Assembly: GCA_047967505.1 (NCBI GenBank)
Contig: CM106538.1
DNA from: Dipteris shenzhenensis
Lineage: Eukaryota > Polypodiophyta > Polypodiopsida > Gleicheniales
Direction: 5' to 3' (one strand)
Length of the DNA stretch: 64,000 bases
The notes beneath the pieces were generated by a model. That model saw nothing but the letters and a program-made list of their open reading frames with translations, ran no database searches and was not told where the DNA came from. Below, piece after piece: positions 1 to 11,731 of this stretch; position 1 is the first letter of the stretch; the number at the start of each line of letters is the position of its first letter. The position numbers and the translations under genes are program-made.

Positions 1-1286
1 ACACGGGCTTCCATCACAGGTGTTGCAAATTAATCATTCATTCATCTTGACAATTGTTTTCCTTTGACAGAACCAATTGAAGGCAGACATGTCTTCAAGA
101 GAAGATATTTACTAAGCCAAGCCTTATATTGCAGATGTCCATTGCAATTTGTTATCCTATTGTGCTCAAAATAGTATGGATGACTTAGAAATTAACTTTA
201 TTTACAAGAAATAAGATGGGTAGAAGATAGATAACAAAAAAGGATGGCTGATATTCAAACAATCTAAATGAACATATTAAGAAAATGTCTTTTCACAACT
301 ACAAATTGCATTCAAAGCGATGCTTGCAAACGACAGGGAGGGAAAAAAATGTGTGTCTGAGTCGTTTGGAGACTCACATATCCAAAAAAATACACGAGTT
401 GTTTAGCGACTCAATTTTTATGTTTTAGTCGTTCCTAGAGTCTCTAGTTGAGTCACTAGTTGAGTCTTTAAATGAGTCGCTAAAATTGAGTGGCAAAACG
501 ACTCTGGTAACGACCGAGAGCATTTATATTCCAGGATTAACAACTCGGTGTTGTGCGTCAGTTCTACTGGCCACTTCCCTGTCTGAGCCTGGCCCTTAGG
601 TTGAGTTGAGATAGTCCAGACGGCACCCGTAATAGGAAAGATTACCACCGCTTGTGCTATGCTCACACAACTCGATGGCCACTTGATCAAGAATATGACT
701 TACCAAAAAGCATTGGTGTAGTTTCAAGAATATTCAAAAGACTAACGGACATGCTCCTGTTCTCTCTGATTGGTCCAATTAGGATGGCAAGCAATTACAA
801 AGGATGTCCATCTCTTTGTTTGAACTTGGCCTTACACCGTGTTTTCAGTCAATAGTAGATTTTTTCCTATTGGCACTACTTGCAGTCTTAGAATGCCCGA
901 AGGAGGCTGGCAAGGGCAATTGTGTAGCAGAAGCGACAAGCATGAGAACAAAGACTTGAATAAGATACCCCAGGGGTGGAAGTTGACTATTATGCAAAGC
1001 TAGAATGTTAGAACAATGGTGTTGGGCCAAGTCGTCCCAGAAGATTTAAGGGTAAAGGCTCATTGTGGTAGCAAATGGAATCCAAGCACTCATCTATGGA
1101 GAGTTTGGATTTTAAACGGATGGCCATCTCCTTGATCGAACAACAAAAGGAATGCAAAGACCAACTCAAAGAGCAACGAAAAAATCTTCAACGTTACTTG
1201 ACTAGTGTACTTGAAAGAGTATGTCCAAAAACGTGTGAAGCCAAAAGACCAGCTACGGCAAGTGGACAAAGAATCCTTCATTATGA
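1..1286. other. Unassigned left flank
   Basis: No domain I recognise is encoded on either strand. The short open frames (for example about 90 codons near 1075-1353 on +) have no family signature; that one is Lys/Glu/Gln-rich and lies just upstream of gypsy-1, so it may be 5' leader of that element. A GAGTC-rich block (340-515) is listed separately. A sequence at 1065-1077 (TGGTAGCAAATGG) loosely recalls an initiator-tRNA primer site, but no LTR end could be placed next to it. Confidence 0.4.
340..515. repeat. GAGTC/GACTC-rich block
   Basis: About ten copies of GAGTC or its complement GACTC occur in about 170 bases, often as short inverted pairs (for example GAGTCGTTTGGAGACTC). The spacing is irregular, so this is not a simple tandem satellite. 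It may be a cluster of protein-binding sites or the subterminal region of an unrecognised DNA transposon; nothing else in the flank decides between these. Confidence 0.5.
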
Positions 1287-1874
1287 AGACAGGCATGCTC
1301 CAGATGGAGAGAGACTCTACCACATATTTGAGAGGTCAATGACGAGCAATTAAGGCAGTTTGCTTGAGTTCCTTTCACAACATACAGAGAACCTACTCGG
1401 CTAATAGGTATATGTCCGGTTGTACCCTTGAGGCCTGAGAACAATACCAACCAAGCTAGGGGTTTACAGTGACCTCATAATTAGGAGGGTGACAGGTGGG
1501 GAGCAAGCGTGATGTTGTGTCAGAAGACTTCAAAGACTAGATCCATAGGGAAGTAGGTGAGATTTGCATTTTTGTGTGCTAAAAAGCTTGTTTTTCCACC
1601 TCCTAAGGATCGGGGAGTGAACAAAAAGTGGACACCCTTAGCTTGCTACCTCCCAAGACAGGCATGCTTCTGATGGAGAGAGACTCTACCACATATTTGA
1701 GAGGTCAATGACGAGCAATTAAGGCAGTTTGCTTGAGTTCCTTTCACAACATACAGAGAACCTACTCAGCTAATAGGTATATGTCCGGTTGTACCCTTGA
1801 GGCCTGAGAACAATACCAACCAAGCTAGGGGTTTACAGTGACCTCATAATTAGGAGGGTGAGGTGGGGAGCAAG
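1287..1874. repeat. Direct duplication of about 220 bp
   Basis: Bases 1287-1507 recur almost unchanged at 1656-1874 (offset 369), separated by about 148 unrelated bases. Both copies contain the same markers, such as GGAGAGAGACTCTACCACAT and GTTTACAGTGACCTCATAAT. The copies lie in the presumed 5' leader of gypsy-1. They are too short and too internal to be an LTR pair of that element. Confidence 0.85.
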
Positions 1875-2029
1875 TGAGTTCGTTCTTCTGAGCAGTAGAC
1901 CCAGATACTCGGGTTTTGTGCAAAGAAGTTTAAGTCCATCTCCACTATCAAGGTAAAATGTCAAAATTTTAATAATGAAAATCCTTAGAGTCACTTGCAA
2001 AGTTTCCTGCCTGTCTACCATGTCACTCG

Positions 2030-5000
2030 CGCAACCACAAATGAAGAGTATATGGATTATTTTCCATGTACCTTAATCAAGAAAGCTCCAAGGTTGTTCA
2101 ATCAATTTCCAATTGGGTATGTCCCTAATTGGTATGCCATGTTAGAAGCCTTCTTGCGTAGGTTCAGACAATAAATTAATGAAGAAGACATGAGAATAAA
2201 GTTGGGTGAACTAAAGAAGAATAAAGGCAAGTCCATCCAAGACTTTGTGCTTAGGATGAGAGCTCTTATTAATCAGTTGAGTACAGTTCCAGATGACAAG
2301 TCTATGCAAGCTTGGTTGATCACAGGTCGTAGCTAGGTTATTTTGCTTAAGCCAGAGATAGTCAATCTCTGGCCAGAACCTATGAGGACCTGCTTGAATG
2401 CAAGACTAAGTATTGCAATACCTATACCAAGTTTGGCCATGATCACACTCAGATTAATGGTTTAATGGCAAAAATAGACAAGTGTCAATAAACCGGGTCA
2501 TAGCTGATAACCAAACACCGAGCATCAAACCTCCGTGTCCTGAGCAAAAGGACAAAGGTAAGAATGGCAAAGAGAAGAGTGATTCGTCTAAAATTAAGTG
2601 TTTCTATTGTGGAGAAAATCATTTGCATTGTGATTGTCCAATTTGGATGGAACACTTAAAATTCTTAAAGACTAATATGGAAAGGAAAGAGGTAGATGCA
2701 TAATGCCGAGTACTTGCAACAACTAAATTGCTAGAAATAGTTGATGCTCAAGTAATTGCTCATCAAAGGGTGACAACAATTGAAGACACTGACATTTTGG
2801 GTAAGGATATCAATCGGAAGGCACAAATTGAGTTGACAGCAAAGATTGCAAGGGAGTTGAAAGGAAAAGCGCTAGCAGTTGAAATGCACGAGCAATTCCA
2901 ACACTCTGTTGCCAAACAAGGAGAATCTTCAAGATCTAGCTCTAAAGAAGAAAAATTTATCATGCCATAGGAAAATAGCACAGAGCTAGCCCAAGCATGG
3001 GAAGCATTCAATAATATGCAAGTCCGTCTAGCTTTTGCCAAGTTGATGCAAATAGCTCCATACTATCATGACTTCTTTGCTCAACAAATCCAAGAATCCA
3101 TCAAGAAACCCAAGGAAGTGCAAACCTTAGCCACCATGGATGTGATTGATACACTAGTTGTGGACGAAGATGTCCCAGACATCACTATCTAGATTAAGAA
3201 GCAGAATATACTAGGTGTAATAGTGGATGGAGGATTGGGAGTGAACATCATTTTTGAAGAAATTGCCCAAAGACTGAAGTTCAAGTCATATAAACCATCA
3301 CCATTCCAAGTGCATATGGCAGATCATCGACCAGTTGATCCTAAGGGTATGCTACAAGATGTGGTCATCTCAATAGGTAGCATTTATTATACAGTTAGTT
3401 TTATTGTGATCGCTATGGAGCAGCATGCCTATCCAATTTTATTGGGGAGACTTGGCTAAAAAGTGCAAAAGTACTCCATGATTGGAGTACAGAGGAGATG
3501 ACGATTAAGACAGAAGGTCAAGATGTGTATACCGACCAATCCTCAAGAGGTTTGTATTGGTCATCCCAAGAATCTACAAGTTAAAGATCTATTTCTACAA
3601 GATGTTGAATCTCAGTTCATGGAGTTCCATATTTTTTCTATGGGTGAGATATACATTTTCCTAGTAGCTGCTGACATCAAGCATAAATTGTGCGATGAAC
3701 AGATTGCTAAACAAAAGGATATTTTTTCAAGTAATTTTATAGAGACATTGAGAGAGAAAGAGATATCGTTGAAGTACCAGTAACAATCATGCATCTGGGA
3801 AGTGAATAGTTGGTTCCAAAACCCACACAAGAGTTGAATCCGAGAACACAAGAGCACCCAACTATGGAAGTGGTAAGTGCCAACCGCAACTAGGACTAAC
3901 AAGGGACCTATTTGTCAGGTATAAGGATGTGTTTACATGGAGTTACGGAGATTTGAGAAAAGTTCCTCTTGAACTCTACCAACACAAGATCCCTTTAGTC
4001 CCAGATGCTAATCTTATCAGGAAGAAATGGTATAGGATGAACTCCAATTATGCCAAGCAAGTCAAAGCTGAGTTGGATCAACTTTTACAAGCTGGATTTA
4101 TATATGCCATAGACCAAAGTGATTGGCCTTTTCCTATTGTAGTTATGCCTAAGAAAATGGGCAAACTCCGAGTTTGTGTGGATTATTTAAAATTAAATGA
4201 TTAGAAAATCCTAGATCCATTTTCCATACCTTTTATTGATGGAATTCTAGATCAGGTTGTAGGGCATGAGATGTACTCATTGGTGGATGGCTATAGCGGG
4301 TATAATAAGATTATTGTGGATCCTGAAGATCAATCAAATACTGCTTTTATTATAGAGTGGGGTGCTTATGCTACCAAAGTGATGCCGTTTGGATTAAGGA
4401 ATGCCCCGTCCACTTTTTAGAAGTTTATGGGGGAAACCTCCAGAGATTACCTCACTGAATTCATTGCAATTTACTTAGATGATTTCTATATGTATTCCTC
4501 GGATATTGATCACCCCAGATATCTTGAGAAGGTTTTTTGGAGATGCAGGAAAGTGCATATCTTTTTGAACCCTGGTAAGACTGTGTTCTGTATCTGAGTT
4601 GGTATTCTACTTGGTCATGTTATTTCTAAGGATGGAATCAGAACTGAGCCAGGTAAAATCAAAGCCATCTAGCAAAGTTTTGAATCTCAAAATTTAATTC
4701 AATTACATTATTTTTTGGGGTTTATTAGTTTCTATCATAGGTTTATCGACTTTGCTAAGATTATCGTGCCCTTGCAGTGAATTGACAAAAAAGGATACTA
4801 AGTTTGAGTGGAATGCTGAGTTGACCATAGTTTTCAATGATCTAAAAAACCGAGCAAGATGGAATTTCATTTTCCATGTGCATGTGGATGCTTCTGATTA
4901 TGCATTGGGTATTATTTTAATGCAGCCAGATGGTCGGTTCGACTATCCAATATATTATGCTAGTAGGCTACTTACACCTATAGAGTCAAACTATAGCACC

Positions 5001-6451
5001 ACCGAGCAAGAAGCTCTAGGAATGGTTTTCAACGCATTATTTTCTACCAAGAAGCTCTAGGAATGGTTTTCATTGCATTATTTACTCGGGAATCTTTTTG
5101 TGTTCTATGTGGATCATCAATCCCTACTTTATCTTGTCAACAAAAGTTTCATTCAAGGATGGCTTGTTCGTTGGATGCTACTGTTGCAGGAGTTCAACTT
5201 ACATAAACCAAGTAAGACACATGTGGGCACTGATGGTTTGTCCAGGTTACCAGTTACCAAGCAAACTCAAGGAGTTGACATGGAATTACCAGATACTGAT
5301 TTGTTTGCAATTGAATATTGTGAGAATGAGTATGCTGAGTTGGTTAATTACTTGTAGACCTCACGGCACATTACATGAAACTATGCCTCGAGATAAGCGC
5401 ATGCAATCAGCTCTTAAAGCTTGGAAATATACTTTGATTGGTGGATAGCTATACCAATAGTGTGTTGATGGGATTCTTTGCCAATGAGTGCTACCTCATG
5501 AAGGTGCAGTGGTGTTGCAAGAGGCTCACTCGAGTCCATCAGGATGGCACTTTCAAGGCAAGTTAACTACTCAAAAAGTTTTACAAGCATGTTGGTGGTG
5601 GGAAGCATTGTTCAAAGATGCTCAAACCAGATGTACACAATGAGATATGTGTCAACGCACTGGACGGTTATTGGCTAACAAGTATATTCTTATTGCAACT
5701 GACCATGCTATGAAGTGGGCACAAGCTAAGGCACTCTAAGATAATTTGGCCCAGAGAACAGATAAATTTCTCTATGCAAATATTATATGATGTTATGGAT
5801 GTCCTCTCCTGCTTGTTAGTGATCAAGGTGCACGTTTTCTCAATAATGTGATGCAAGTACTTAAAAAGGAATTCAAATTATCGCACATAGTTTCCACTAC
5901 TTATTATGCTCGTGGTAATGGTGAGGTCAAGTCAACTAACAAAACATTGAATCTCATCCTCACAAAGACAATGAAATCTACTAAAGGTGAATGGCACATC
6001 AAGTTATACTCTACATTGTGGGCTTACAGAACAGCTTAAGGTAACTACCAACCTCACACCTTTTTGTGCGGCTTTTGGCATGGAAAAAATTGTTCCCTTA
6101 TAATTTGTCGTTCTAAGTCTTTGAGTAGCTATCGAGCATCATTTGGGTGAGTCAGAAGCAATCAAGGGACGATTGCATTAGCTAAGCCACCTCGATGAGA
6201 TATGTCTTCGAGCTGATCAAAAGGAAAGCCTGGCACATCAACATGTTGTTCCTAAGCATTTGAAGAAGGGTATGCTCACATTACTCTATACTACTAAGTT
6301 GGGGCCTATCAAAACCAATTTTAAGCTGGGATGGAATGGACCCTATCGGTTGGTGGAAGTTTATGATGACAATGGTACAATGCAACTAGCAGATGTAGAT
6401 GATAGTGTGTTTTTTGAGTTGTACAATGGAAGCAAGGTCAAGCCATATTGA
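2030..6451 (+). pseudogene. gypsy-1: decayed Ty3/gypsy gag-pol
   Basis: Retrotransposon polyprotein remnant in gag-PR-RT-RH-IN order, which defines Ty3/gypsy. A gag segment (2040-2480) reads GKSIQDFVLRMRALINQL. A zinc knuckle at 2610-2650 (CFYCGENHLHCDC) has the variant spacing CX2CX3HX4C. The protease (3190-3460) shows VDGGLGVNII, where DSG or DTG would be usual. Reverse transcriptase (3960-4740) keeps the YLDD box in AIYLDDFYMYS. RNase H and its tether (4790-5350) include FHVHVDASDYALG and YVDHQSLLYLVN. The integrase zinc region and core (5440-6040) keep CQRT, ATDHAMKWA and the GNGEVKSTNK stretch; the C-terminal part ends with the stop at 6449-6451. At least eight in-frame stops and several frameshifts show it is dead. 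A 41-bp tandem duplication breaks RNase H. No LTR pair was found. Confidence 0.9.
5011..5092 (+). repeat. 41-bp tandem duplication in RNase H
   Basis: The sequence from AAGCTCTAGGAATGGTTTTC at 5011 restarts at 5052. The second copy differs by a few bases. 41 is not a multiple of three, so the duplication shifts the RNase H reading frame of gypsy-1. Confidence 0.85.
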
Positions 6452-7299
6452 ACAATGGGTTCTTCATATATAGGGAACTTGGAAGTAAATCACTCGGTTG
6501 GCAATGCCTTGGTGAATTTTTTGCAAGCCAGCATGCCAGATAGATGTTTAATTGTGGTGGACCAAGTGCACCATGTGCTAGCGTGCCAACTAGCTGTTTA
6601 ATTGTGGTGGACCAAGTGCATCATGTGCCATCCCGTGGCATGATTAACGTTAAGGGCTTATTAATGCTCAGACATCATGCTAAATTAAGGAAGATCCATG
6701 CAACTATTAATTTGATGGGCACTGCAGTCATAGATTCTGAACGACTACAGTTGATCGAAAGCTCAAGTGATCAAAACCGATACCAATTGCAATTTCAGTA
6801 TACACAATCGTTATCATCTTCATCGTCTCTAATAGCTATCTCTCTGATAATCTGGGCTCTTGTTCTTTCACATCCATCCATCCCTTTGAGCTTCTTGTCC
6901 TCATCAAGCCAATCTATCACTCACCTACAGCTTCCCTCACAACCTTCTCTCTCTGTGTCTAGCCTTGTCATCTTTGTCAAGATGACAGATTGTCAGACCT
7001 GTTAGAAGCTAAAGCACAGCTCTCATGTTTCTCCTCCGCACCCCATTGAAGACTTCTCTAATGATGTTCTCATGGGTATTCTTGCGGGCAAATCAAATTC
7101 TCAAGTTTTCTCGACTGCCATGGAAGGACATTTATGATGAGGAGCTAGCCGAGGAGACCTTGGATTCATATGATGAGAACGATCATAGCCTTGTTATTAC
7201 TGACACACTGTTAGGATTACTTTAGAGCTTCTACAAAGGGCATTCCAGATGCCAGCAACGGTCTAACCCCAAGAAGATGGTGGATTCTAAACGGTGTGA
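6452..7299. other. 3' flank of gypsy-1, no gene
   Basis: Follows the gypsy-1 stop codon. It contains two 50-bp tandem copies (starting 6545 and 6595, TGTTTAATTGTGGTGGACCA). The 153-codon open frame at 6544-7005 is Ser/Leu-rich, matches no family I know and begins inside the repeat, so I do not call it a gene. This may be the 3' LTR or untranslated region of gypsy-1, but no matching 5' copy was seen. Confidence 0.4.
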
Positions 7300-8715
7300 T
7301 ACATTCTTTGAGATAGGAAGTTACTCGTCTTCACATGTATATCTCATCAATAGATCGAAGGATGAAGGGCTGAAGACAGCTTGCCGATTTTTGTCTGAGT
7401 CCATCAGCCTTAAGACAGCATGGCCTATATGCCCCTGCTAGTATGTAGCTCGAGTCATTACGAAAGTGGAGGAGCAACTCCATGTGGACTGGTCCACAAT
7501 GTTTGAAAAGGATTTTGAGAAGCAGCTCTAAGCCATAGATGTGCAGACTCATCAATAGACAATAATCCAGCCAAAGAAGCTACCAAAAGAATATATTTTT
7601 GTCCAAAACTATGGACAGAATAAAAGAACCATCTCGAGACATGAAATCCCAAGAATATCTTGAGATAACCTGGACCATGAACTCTCATTGAGTTCTCAAG
7701 CAGGTACTCATCTGGCTTCAGTACACCTTGTCCATCCCCTTCTAGCAATCTATGTCCGAGATTTGAAGAAGCACCCATACTTCCCCTTCTGCCTTCAAAG
7801 AAGGCCCATTCCTTCCAATCTCGCATTACTTGAGACACGTGAAGAGAAGATTCTCTCCATAGCATGCTAAAAAGTTTTAAATTAAAAACATCAAGTACAT
7901 AGCAGATTGACATACTACCTGTGTGCTTGCTCTGAAAGTAAACCATGCACCTCATCAAGGGACATAGAAAGAACGTGTGCAATCCTATACTGTCCCCTTT
8001 TCAATTACAACAACCATCTAAACATGAAACCCTAGGGCACTCCATGGAATCCACCCTCATGTTAGTATCAACAGCCATGCACCTAGAAGATTCTAAGCAC
8101 TCCCCATGCTGTCCTTCACCTTCACAAAGGTCTCCGACTTGCCCTCAACCCACATCTCAATGTCAGACATCATCATTGTGGTTTCTAGGTCGGCATATCT
8201 TACCTCGGTAACACACGAAGATGTTATCAAGAATAATTCTTCGATTACCACATTAGCTTTGGCTTTTGTGTCACCATCTAAATCAAAGTCAGACTCCTTT
8301 TTGTTTTTCTGATCCGCCTTCTTCTTTTAAATGCAATCCTTCGCAAAATGGCCTGGCGTGTCACAAAACAAGCACTTCTTCTTATGCTTCCTCTTCTTAG
8401 AAGTGTCCTAGTCATCTCCAGAGTCATCCTTCTTGGGCTTGCCCCCACCATTAGGCTTGCCCTTTCCTTTGCCAGTAACACCTTGTCATCATTGTCGTTG
8501 TTGTAGAGCTTCTCCTCCCTAGCTTCTTCCTAGAGTAGTAATGGACCCGATGCGAAAGTCAAAGATTTGGTCCTCTATCCTGTTGTCACAGTTATAATGA
8601 AGCTTTTGAAACTCCGAGGTAGCCTTCTCAATACCATCAAGGCCAACTGGCATGAGTCCACCTTCAAACCAACCCATGCTAGTTGATCCCTCACCGCCTT
8701 GACCAGCATAAGCGG
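7300..8715 (-). pseudogene. Ty1/copia gag-pol remnant
   Basis: Read from right to left, bases 8710-8580 encode a UBN2-type copia Gag segment (VKAVRDQLAWVGLKVDSC followed by LRRLPRSFKSFIITVTTG). Near 8480-8330 there is a basic Gly/Lys stretch (GKGKGKPNGGGKPKKDD) and a classical CX2CX4HX4C zinc knuckle (CLFCDTPGHFAKDC). Downstream to about 7300 the frame is too broken to assign securely, but the position fits protease and early pol. Several stops and frame changes show it is non-functional. The 174-codon open frame at 7458-7982 has no recognisable domain. The right boundary is an abrupt change into GC-rich low-complexity DNA. Confidence 0.65.
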
Positions 8716-9010
8716 CAGTGCGCCCGCCCCACCCCGCCTGCGGCCTAATTTTGCCCCGCCTGCCTCCTCCCACCCGCGCCCTATTTCGCCCCGCCTACGC
8801 AAGAACGACGCCTGCCAACCCGACTCACGGACCAAGGGCCATAAGGCATTCATTCACAATGCCCCCCCCTCCTGCATCGCAACCCTCCCCCCTCCTGCAT
8901 CTCCCAAAAACACCCCCCCCCCTCTCCATTCACATCCCTCCCCCCTCCTGCATCTCCAAATTTGCCGCCGACGATGCCGTCGCCCCCCCCCCCCTTATTT
9001 TTTTTTAAAT
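8716..9010. repeat. GC/C-rich low-complexity tract
   Basis: Bases 8716-8830 are full of GCCCCGCC-like runs. Bases 8865-8990 contain three copies of a CCCCCTCCTGCATC unit and C-runs of 8-12 bases. The tract ends abruptly in a T/A-rich run at about 8996. Open frames here are Pro/His-rich translation artefacts. The opposite strand has several G-runs that could form a G-quadruplex. Confidence 0.75.
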
Positions 9011-9019
9011 AATAAAATT

Positions 9020-9275
9020 ATTTATTTAATTTTTTAAACCCTAACCTTAAACTAACCCTAGTTAGGTTAGTTTTGACGTAGGTTAGGTTAGATTTAACGA
9101 AGGCAAGTTAGGTTAAATCTAACCAAGGTTAGTTTGTATTAACTGGTAGCTAGTTAGATTAACTAGATAGTTAGGCTAGCCTAACCTCAGTTAGCGTTAA
9201 CCATAGTTAGGTTAGTGGCTAACTACGAGTTACATTAACTAAATTGGGCCAGTTAGGTCAACTGAGCTGGCTCAG
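9020..9275. repeat. Degenerate GTTAGG / CTAACC array
   Basis: The stretch is dominated by variants of GTTAGGTTAG and its complement CTAACC, in both orientations with irregular spacing. It begins with AAACCCTAACC. It is not a clean telomeric array: the plant repeat TTTAGGG is not maintained and strands alternate. It could be an old interstitial telomere-like sequence, or a TE subterminal repeat. Confidence 0.6.
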
Positions 9276-9933
9276 TTACTCCCCCTCAGTTAGACTTAAA
9301 GTCCATTCACACTTGGACATAAAGGTGAAAGGGCCTCTAAAATCCCCTAACTTTGAGGGTCCATATCTTGCCCGTTTGGAACCCAAATTGGACCCAGATT
9401 TAACCACAAATTCACAAACGAAACCATTGAGCTACGGGAACTTTTTTCAGCCAATCCCACACCATTTAGGCATCCATAACACACGTCAATTTGTGCCCCC
9501 GAGTGGGCCCCTTTTTCACACTATTTCGCTAATCAGAATCCACCCTGACCTCCGATTGATGATCTGTCTGCACTGGCGCATTTTCCTACACATGTAGGAC
9601 AATCATAGACACATTTTTAACATGGCAGCCCAACTACACTAACGCATCTCTAACCCCCCTAACAATATTTACTCCTTTGGAATCATGTATCATGGCCGTT
9701 TGAAGACCAAATCACACCTTAGTTGACGCCAAGATTCACTCACGCAACATCCAATATCCAACAATAATTTTCAAGTCTTTTTACCATTTTTTTCAATCTT
9801 GGTAGTCGCCATTATGTAGGGACTGATTTCGACTCGCCGATTGCATATTTTTTGCCATTATCGGGCTACGACGGTCGAAATCAATTGCAAATTTCAAAGT
9901 CAAAAGCACTCACTTAAAGGATACACTTAAGCA
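9276..9933. other. 5' flank of gypsy-2, possible leader/LTR
   Basis: No coding family was recognised. Position upstream of the gypsy-2 gag start suggests LTR and leader, but no primer site or LTR ends could be fixed. Confidence 0.35.
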
Positions 9934-11731
9934 TTGTGTATGCACCTCAGATCTGGACAAAGACTAGCCCCTACATACTTTCGTGAGCTTTCTTCGGCCC
10001 TCGACGCTCTTCAAGAATTCAACCTCTCACCATCGAGAAGCAGCATGGAGGACATAATAATTGAAGAAGAAATAAGTAGCGACGATCAAAGTCCTTCAAA
10101 ACACCTTAAAGAACAACGCAACTGCAACAACAACAACAACAATGGCAGACGACACTTTGATAAATTGGAAATGCCAAAGTACAATGGACAAGGGGACCTC
10201 GCTAGGTTCCTTCAACTCTTCGACACAGCATGTTGTGCTGGAGGCAACCAGTCAAATGAAACCAAAGCCACCTAGTTCTCGATGGCCCTAACCAATGAGG
10301 CTTTGGAATGGTACCTCGACCTTCTCGTAGAGGAAATAGCCACATGGGCACTGCTATCTAACCAGTTCAAAAGAAGATTCCAGACAGAAAGGCTGCAAAA
10401 TGACCCCGCATTACAACTAGGCAATATAGATATGTGCAAGAAAGAAAAGGTCAAAACATACTTGGGAAGAATGAAAATATTAATAGCAAAAGATTAACGT
10501 GACAAGAAATCTTCAAAGAAGGGAATAACTTCCCACAAAGATCGCACCACCGAGGACAGAGTGGAAGTCATGGCCTTAAGAGTAAAAGATGAAATGATGC
10601 AGGCCATCGAGCAAAAGTTGTGTGTCTCTCAGCCACCACAGTACCCACGGAGAGAAAATGTTTGGTGCCCACACTGTATGGCCAACCATATAGCCAATGA
10701 ATGCCCAATGTTAAGGAATAGAGTAAACCCAATAGAAGTGGCTCAGCCCCCACGATTATGGTGTCCCATTTGCAATGTTGTAGGGCATGATGTAAATACT
10801 TGTTTCTATAATATGAGGGTAGCACAACCCCGGCCCCAACAATACCAATAGCCGCCAATCCCAGTGTACAGACAACTGACACTGGCACCTAATGCACAAG
10901 TGCCATGTCTCAACCCACTCCCGGTGAGAACACAAGTGCCTCAACTAATGAGGAATCCCAATCCTCCACAATATACATGGGCTCCCAATCTTGCTCCAAT
11001 AGTTCCGGTGCAACAACTCCAACCTGAAGAGTTGGAACCTCACTATGAGTATGAAATAGAATACCCTATGTACTACATGGATGGTGCCAAAGGACTCATC
11101 CCAGTGTATGCTAATCAAGTAAGGCCCACCACATATCGAACACCCATCAAGTGTTTTGGTTGTGGAGAAAACCACCGCATATCAGAATGCCCACACAAGG
11201 GTAACCCCATTACATTCCAACCTGTGTGCAGGGAATGCAGAGTTGTGCAAGGGTAACCCCATTACATTCCAACCTGTGTGCAGGGAATGCAGAGTTGGGC
11301 ATGCTTGCATGGATTGCCCACTAATAACAAAGCCTCAACCAACCACGGAAGTAAAACTTGATGTATCCCTAGGGATGATAAGTGTGGAAAATCACAGTGT
11401 GGCAACACAAAGTGTGGCATCACATCCAGTCTTGATCATAACAAGACAACAGAAAGAAGCGACACGGCAAAAACTCATTTCCACTCAAAAAGCAAAAAGC
11501 CCTCTGGCAAAACAAGCCATGCCAATCCCACAACACATTGAGACCATGCCTAGCACATCCACGGAAAGTGCCACCCAAGGAGCCAAGGAAGCATACCCCA
11601 ATGATGAAACTGAAAAGACATGTTACCAAGCCTTGAAGCAATGGGTACAACAAGAACAAGAAAATTTTGAGACAGATAGAATGGCAGCAGCAGAGTCAGA
11701 GCACCATCAGCACCCAGCATTGACACAGTGA
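9934..11731 (+). pseudogene. gypsy-2 gag with four zinc knuckles
   Basis: One reading frame runs from the ATG at 9934 to about 11250, interrupted only by stops near 10273 (TAG), 10495 (TAA) and 10849 (TAG). The N-terminal third is acidic with an Asn run. Then come KLEMPKYNGQGDLARFLQLF and the retrotransposon Gag core (EALEWYLDLLVEEIATW, FKRRFQTERL). Zinc knuckles follow at about 10670 (CPHCMANHIANEC, CX2CX3HX4C), 10765 (CPICNVVGHDVNTC, CX2CX4HX4C), 11153 (CFGCGENHRISEC, CX2CX3HX4C) and 11280 (CRECRVGHACMDC, CX2CX3HX4C). Pro-rich linkers separate them. A 52-bp tandem duplication at 11198-11300 shifts the frame before the last knuckle. Gag would package the element RNA in cytoplasmic particles. 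Confidence 0.85.
11198..11304 (+). repeat. 52-bp tandem duplication in gypsy-2 gag
   Basis: GTAACCCCATTACATTCCAA occurs at 11201 and again at 11253, with the following bases identical up to GCAGAGTTG. The 52-bp period moves the reading frame by one base between the third and fourth zinc knuckles. Confidence 0.9.

Noticed and set aside
6544-7005. 153-codon + strand frame
   Set aside because: Starts inside a 50-bp tandem duplication and is composed of low-complexity Ser/Leu stretches.
7458-7982. 174-codon minus-strand frame
   Set aside because: No recognisable domain; it lies in the broken copia remnant and in a different frame from the Gag and zinc-knuckle pieces.
8575-9037. Pro-rich open frames on both strands
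   Set aside because: Produced by the GC/C-rich tract. Only the minus-strand part below about 8715 has Gag character.
9020-9275. True interstitial telomere
   Set aside because: Repeat orientation alternates and neither TTTAGGG nor TTAGGG is maintained in tandem.
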